9,435 nucleotides of DNA. It comes from a bacterium MnTg04 (GTDB lineage Bacteria > Pseudomonadota > Gammaproteobacteria > Steroidobacterales > MnTg04). Under the pieces are notes generated by a model. That model worked only from the letters and a program-made list of their open reading frames with translations. It searched no databases and had not been told where the DNA came from. Below are positions 6,837 through 9,435 of the stretch, one piece after another. The position numbers and the translations under genes are program-made. Location: positions 1 through 9,435 of the forward strand of contig BFAU01000228.1 in assembly GCA_008975185.1 (NCBI GenBank), in the 5' to 3' direction. Position 1 is the first letter of the stretch; the number at the start of each line of letters is the position of its first letter.

Positions 6837-6932
6837 CCTGACTCCACTGCTTTGCTCGCTTGGAGGGTGGCAGTTTAACTGGCATATGCCGGCAAGCAAG
6901 CGCTTCTCATACCCGGGCTCGTGTGAGACTAT

Positions 6933-7775
6933 TTGACGCGTCAAACGGAAACCAGGCACCTGTCGCCCGTGATAATTGCCACCAGCTTTATTGCTTACCT
7001 GGTCTGCGTCCTGCTGCTAAGCGGTCGGTTTGCCACGCAGTTCCCGGCCAGCCGGGCCATCGGCGTGGCTGCCGGAATCATTGGCTGGGCACTCCATGGC
7101 TGGGTTTTGTACATGGTCGTTCTGGCCATGCCGGGGCTGGCGTTGAACACCGGCTCCGCCATGTCATTTGTAGGCTGGATGATCGCCGGTATGGGCCTGG
7201 TTTTTCTGATCAGACCCGCGAACCAGGGTCTGGCGGTCATGCTGGTGGGTCTTGGCGGCCTGGCCGTAATCCTTACCGGGCTCGGCGGACCCGGTTACAG
7301 CAATCCCGGGCTGGGGTGGCCGTTAAAAGCGCATATCCTGTTGTCCGTGGCAGCTTATAGCCTGCTCAGCATTGCGGCCGCGCTGGCCGTGTTGCTCGCC
7401 ATCCAGGATAACCGTCTGCGCAGCCACAAACCCGTAGGCTGGCTAAGGCGTCTCCCGGCCATGGACACGATGGAAGGCATGATGTTCGGCGCCATCAACA
7501 TCGGTTTCATCGGTCTGACCCTGGCGGTCTTCAGCGGGCTGATATTCGTGGACAATCTGTTCGCCCAGCACCTGGCCCACAAAACCATCCTGTCTTTGCT
7601 CAGCTGGGCCGTGTTCGGCACGATCGCCCTCGGGCGCTGGCGCTTCGGCTGGCGCGGCAGGACAGCATTGCGCTGGGTACTCGGTGGCTTCGTGATCCTC
7701 GCGCTGGCCTATTTTGGCAGCAAAATCGTACTCGAACTGCTGCTGGATCGACATTGGGGCGCAGGGATTTTCTGA
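6933..7775 (+). CDS. ypjD: YpjD-like inner membrane protein, CcsA/cytochrome c assembly family
   Basis: Polytopic inner-membrane protein of the CcsA/HemX-like cytochrome c assembly superfamily, equivalent to E. coli YpjD, which is also encoded beside ffh. About eight hydrophobic helices span the 280-residue product. Conserved features include His55 in WALHGW, LKAHILLSVAAYSLLS (131-146, His134), MDTMEGMMF (177-185), SGLIFVDNLF (201-210), HKTILSLLSW (216-225), the GWRGR loop (239-243) and the C-terminal LAYFGSKIVLELL. Histidines at such positions bind haem in CcsA proteins, but no function is established for YpjD. The first in-frame start after a stop codon is the TTG at 6933 with only a weak GTGAGA upstream; a GTG at 6969 would give a start closer to E. 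coli YpjD and is a real alternative. The family call is firm; the start is uncertain. Confidence 0.88.
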   Translation: MTRQTETRHLSPVIIATSFIAYLVCVLLLSGRFATQFPASRAIGVAAGIIGWALHGWVLYMVVLAMPGLALNTGSAMSFVGWMIAGMGLVFLIRPANQGLAVMLVGLGGLAVILTGLGGPGYSNPGLGWPLKAHILLSVAAYSLLSIAAALAVLLAIQDNRLRSHKPVGWLRRLPAMDTMEGMMFGAINIGFIGLTLAVFSGLIFVDNLFAQHLAHKTILSLLSWAVFGTIALGRWRFGWRGRTALRWVLGGFVILALAYFGSKIVLELLLDRHWGAGIF

Positions 7776-7828
7776 GCCGGCAGCGCGGAATCTTGACGAC
7801 CGGAGGCAGACTGGTGAAATATGTGCTT

Positions 7829-7991
7829 AGGGGCCTGCGCGGTAGAAATATCCGTAGCGAGAAAGTGTCACAGCGAGGACAGTTTTTCGATCTTTTGAGG
7901 CGCATAGTGGGACTACGCAACGAAAAAGATCGGAAAAATGGACCGCTGTGGCGCTTTCGCAGTAGGAATACTTTCTACCGCGCAGGCGCCT
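7829..7991. repeat. Large imperfect palindrome (MITE-like or foldback element)
   Basis: A nearly self-complementary segment of about 163 bp fills the middle of the ypjD-corB gap. The outer arms share a perfect 16-bp inverted repeat, GCCTGCGCGGTAGAAA (7833-7848) against 7972-7987, extended outward with one mismatch to 7829 and 7991. Inside, the arms remain similar with small bulges: CACAGCG (7869-7875) pairs with 7944-7950, and GATCTTTT (7889-7896) with AAAAGATC (7924-7931). The centre is a further hairpin, GCG-CA-TAGT-GGG-ACTA-CGC (7900-7918). No transposase gene and no obvious target-site duplication is visible. It could be a miniature inverted-repeat element, a dispersed palindromic repeat, or the DNA of a long hairpin RNA. 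The inverted repeat is plain in the sequence; its nature is unknown. Confidence 0.85.
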
Positions 7992-8006
7992 CAGGTCGCA
8001 ACCACC

Positions 8007-8012
8007 GGAGGT
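8007..8012 (+). promoter_or_regulatory. Ribosome binding site that sets the corB TTG start
   Basis: GGAGGT, a perfect Shine-Dalgarno core, ends nine bases before the in-frame TTG at 8022. It is the strongest such site near the corB-like gene. It supports this start over the upstream ATG at 7938, which has only GGAAAA in front and lies inside the palindromic element. Confidence 0.7.
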
Positions 8013-8021
8013 GCTCACTCG

Positions 8022-9287
8022 TTGAGCGATGATTTCTCTTTAGGCGCCCAGATCGGAATCCTGATCGCGCTGCTTATACTCTCAGCGTTTTTTTCCAGCT
8101 CCGAGACCGCGCTGATGAGCATCAACCGTTACCGGCTTCGTCATCGCGCGCGCTCCGGGCATCGCGGCGCACAGCTTGCCGAGGCTTTGCTGAAAAGGCC
8201 GGATCGAGTCATTGGTCTCATTCTGCTGGGTAATAACCTGACCCACATACTCGCGGCTTCGCTGACGACGCTGATCGCCGTTCGGCATTGGGGTGAACAT
8301 TCCGTCGCGGTAGCAGCCCTGGGTCTTACCGTAATCATTCTGATTTTCGCCGAGGTCATGCCCAAGACCGCCGCGGCGATTAACCCGGAAAAGATCGCTT
8401 ACCCGGCGGCCTTCATTTATTACCCATTGCTCAAGCTGATTTACCCGGTTATCTGGATGCTAAACGGTATTTCGAACGGCCTGCTCTGGCTGATCGGGAT
8501 ACGCGTCCGGGACGGGTACCAGCACCATCTGACCCAGGAAGAACTGAGAGCGGTTCTGACGGACCCGGGAACACGCATTCCCAGGAAAAGACAACAGATG
8601 ATGACCCGCATCCTGGATCTTGAAAATATCACCGTCGAAGATGTCATGGTGCCACGTGCGGATGTCGTTGGCATCGATCTCGCACAGGACTGGGAGGATA
8701 TTCTGCGGCAGATCCAGAACACTCCATACACCAGGATGCCGGTATTCTCCGACGAGTTGGATAATCTGCAAGGTGTCGTTCATTTGCGCTCGGTGGTCAG
8801 GGACCTGGCACACGGCCGGCTCGAACGGGACGCGCTGGCCAGGAGCCTGAAAGAACCGTACTTCGTACACGAAGGGACGTCGCTAAACCGGCAACTGTTT
8901 CATTTCCAGAATGAAAAGCAGCGGCTGGCGCTGGTCGTCGATGAATATGGCGATGTCCAGGGGCTGGTCACGCTGGAAGACATCCTCGAAGAAATTGTCG
9001 GCGATTTTACCAGCGACCCGGCTGACTTGGCGCGCGATGTACACCCGCAACGGGATGGCACGTTTGTCGTCAACGGGAGCGCCAACATTCGCGACCTGAA
9101 CCGTACGATGGGTTGGGAACTGCCCGTCGATGGCGCGAAAACGCTGAACGGGCTGATCGTGAATTATCTCGAATCCATCCCGGAACCGGGAACGGGTCTG
9201 AAGCTTTCTGGCTACCCGATTGAAATCCTGAATGTGACCGACAACATCGTCAAGACCGTACGCATACATCCACGCAAGAATTCCTGA
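8022..9287 (+). CDS. corB: CorB/YfjD-type CNNM-CBS transporter (HlyC/CorC family)
   Basis: Membrane protein of the CNNM/CorB family linked to magnesium or cobalt transport and resistance, orthologous in layout to E. coli YfjD and Salmonella CorB. From the TTG start it has 421 residues. A DUF21 (CNNM) membrane domain carries FFSSSETALMSINRYRLRH (23-41), LLGNNL (68-73) and AEVMPKTAAA (110-119). A CBS pair follows from about 205 (VEDVMVPRADVVGID) to about 329, with VDEYGDVQGLVTLEDILEEI (306-325). The C-terminal CorC/HlyC domain (about 340-417) includes FVVNGSANIRDLN and TGLKLSGYPIEIL. The start is chosen from GGAGGT upstream and from family N-termini; the ATG at 7938 would add 28 residues without similarity. 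It follows ypjD on the same strand, as the pair does in E. coli, but with a 246-bp gap occupied by the palindrome. A weak promoter (TTGACG at 7793, AAATAT at 7817) may precede it. Confidence 0.93.
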   Translation: MSDDFSLGAQIGILIALLILSAFFSSSETALMSINRYRLRHRARSGHRGAQLAEALLKRPDRVIGLILLGNNLTHILAASLTTLIAVRHWGEHSVAVAALGLTVIILIFAEVMPKTAAAINPEKIAYPAAFIYYPLLKLIYPVIWMLNGISNGLLWLIGIRVRDGYQHHLTQEELRAVLTDPGTRIPRKRQQMMTRILDLENITVEDVMVPRADVVGIDLAQDWEDILRQIQNTPYTRMPVFSDELDNLQGVVHLRSVVRDLAHGRLERDALARSLKEPYFVHEGTSLNRQLFHFQNEKQRLALVVDEYGDVQGLVTLEDILEEIVGDFTSDPADLARDVHPQRDGTFVVNGSANIRDLNRTMGWELPVDGAKTLNGLIVNYLESIPEPGTGLKLSGYPIEILNVTDNIVKTVRIHPRKNS

Positions 9288-9314
9288 ACTCTCAGCCAGG
9301 GCCGCGACGAGTGG

Positions 9315-9435
9315 TCAAATATGCAGGCCAACCGCCCTGATCGCCTGCGAAAGGCGGTTGACCGGCATGATTTCCATGCCCTTGACCGGTTTTTTCGGCG
9401 CGTTTTTTAGCGGCACGATGGCACGCCGGAAACCG
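9315..9435 (-). CDS. radA: DNA repair protein RadA, C-terminal fragment
   Basis: The last 39 residues of a protein read leftward from the window edge to a TGA at 9315-9317. They include RRAIVPLKNAPKKPVKGMEI and MPVNRLSQAIRAVGLHI, and match the end of the Lon-protease-like domain of RadA/Sms, where a GF.RAIVP..NAPKK..GM pattern is typical. RadA is a RecA-like ATPase that helps process recombination intermediates. Nothing of the zinc finger, ATPase core or KNRFG motif is in view, so the call rests on the tail alone. The gene is convergent with corB; the stop codons are 27 bp apart. Confidence 0.78.
   Translation of the reverse strand, partial: GFRRAIVPLKNAPKKPVKGMEIMPVNRLSQAIRAVGLHI

Noticed and set aside
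6837..6959. N-terminal extension of Ffh to 6959
   Set aside because: MFGSFSERL at 6836 is the family start and gives exactly 453 residues; the extension would overlap the divergent ypjD start.
7754..8032. Small open frames on both strands across the palindrome (7754-8032 plus, 7827-8018 minus)
   Set aside because: They overlap the foldback element, and the two translations share similar short pieces because the DNA is self-complementary; no ribosome binding site or family similarity supports them.
9358..9389. Direct repeat TTGACCGG (9358-9365 and 9382-9389)
   Set aside because: Both copies lie in the radA coding region and encode similar Pro-Val codon pairs; this is probably coincidence rather than an operator pair.
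1..9435. CRISPR array, tRNA, rRNA, insertion sequence or prophage genes
   Set aside because: I saw no regularly spaced repeats, tRNA-like cloverleaf, rRNA motifs or transposase/integrase coding sequence on either strand.

Overview
The window looks like a chromosomal segment of a gammaproteobacterium. The block ffh, rpsP-rimM-trmD-rplS, and the pair ypjD (CcsA-like) plus a CorB/YfjD-type CBS protein beside ffh are arranged much as around ffh in E. coli. Protein lengths (Ffh 453 aa, S16 83 aa, L19 114 aa, TrmD 251 aa) are close to E. coli values. Base composition is moderately GC-rich and most genes have clear Shine-Dalgarno sequences. I cannot name the genus.

Layout: positions 1-3245 (minus strand) hold a four-gene TRAP transporter operon, transcribed right to left as TatT-type lipoprotein, dctP, dctQ, dctM. 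The dctM gene runs off the left edge. A TatT-type lipoprotein beside a DctP marks the TPAT subclass (tetratricopeptide-repeat-associated TRAP transporters, first described from Treponema pallidum Tp0956/Tp0957). In this DctP the usual ligand-binding arginine is a tryptophan, which suggests a ligand that is not a simple carboxylate.

Positions 3289-5439 (minus) hold rpsP-rimM-trmD-rplS, which encodes ribosomal proteins S16 and L19, a 30S maturation factor and the tRNA m1G37 methyltransferase. It has a plausible sigma70 promoter, a structured leader of about 118 nt and a textbook intrinsic terminator. A perfect TATAAT box sits directly against that terminator and probably serves the TRAP operon. 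Positions 5475-6836 (minus) hold ffh, the SRP GTPase.

Positions 6933-9287 (plus) hold ypjD, then a 246-bp gap, then the CorB-like transporter gene. Nearly all of the middle of this gap is a large imperfect palindrome of about 163 bp (7829-7991), the most unusual object in the window. It resembles a MITE-like repeat or a long foldback RNA. It contains an in-frame ATG that could mislead gene callers; the better start for the corB-like gene is a TTG just after a perfect GGAGGT. Positions 9315-9435 (minus) hold the C-terminal end of radA, convergent with corB.

Most of the window is core housekeeping sequence. The parts worth a second look are the foldback element, the TPAT operon with its altered binding site, the promoter nested against the rplS terminator, and the rpsP leader.
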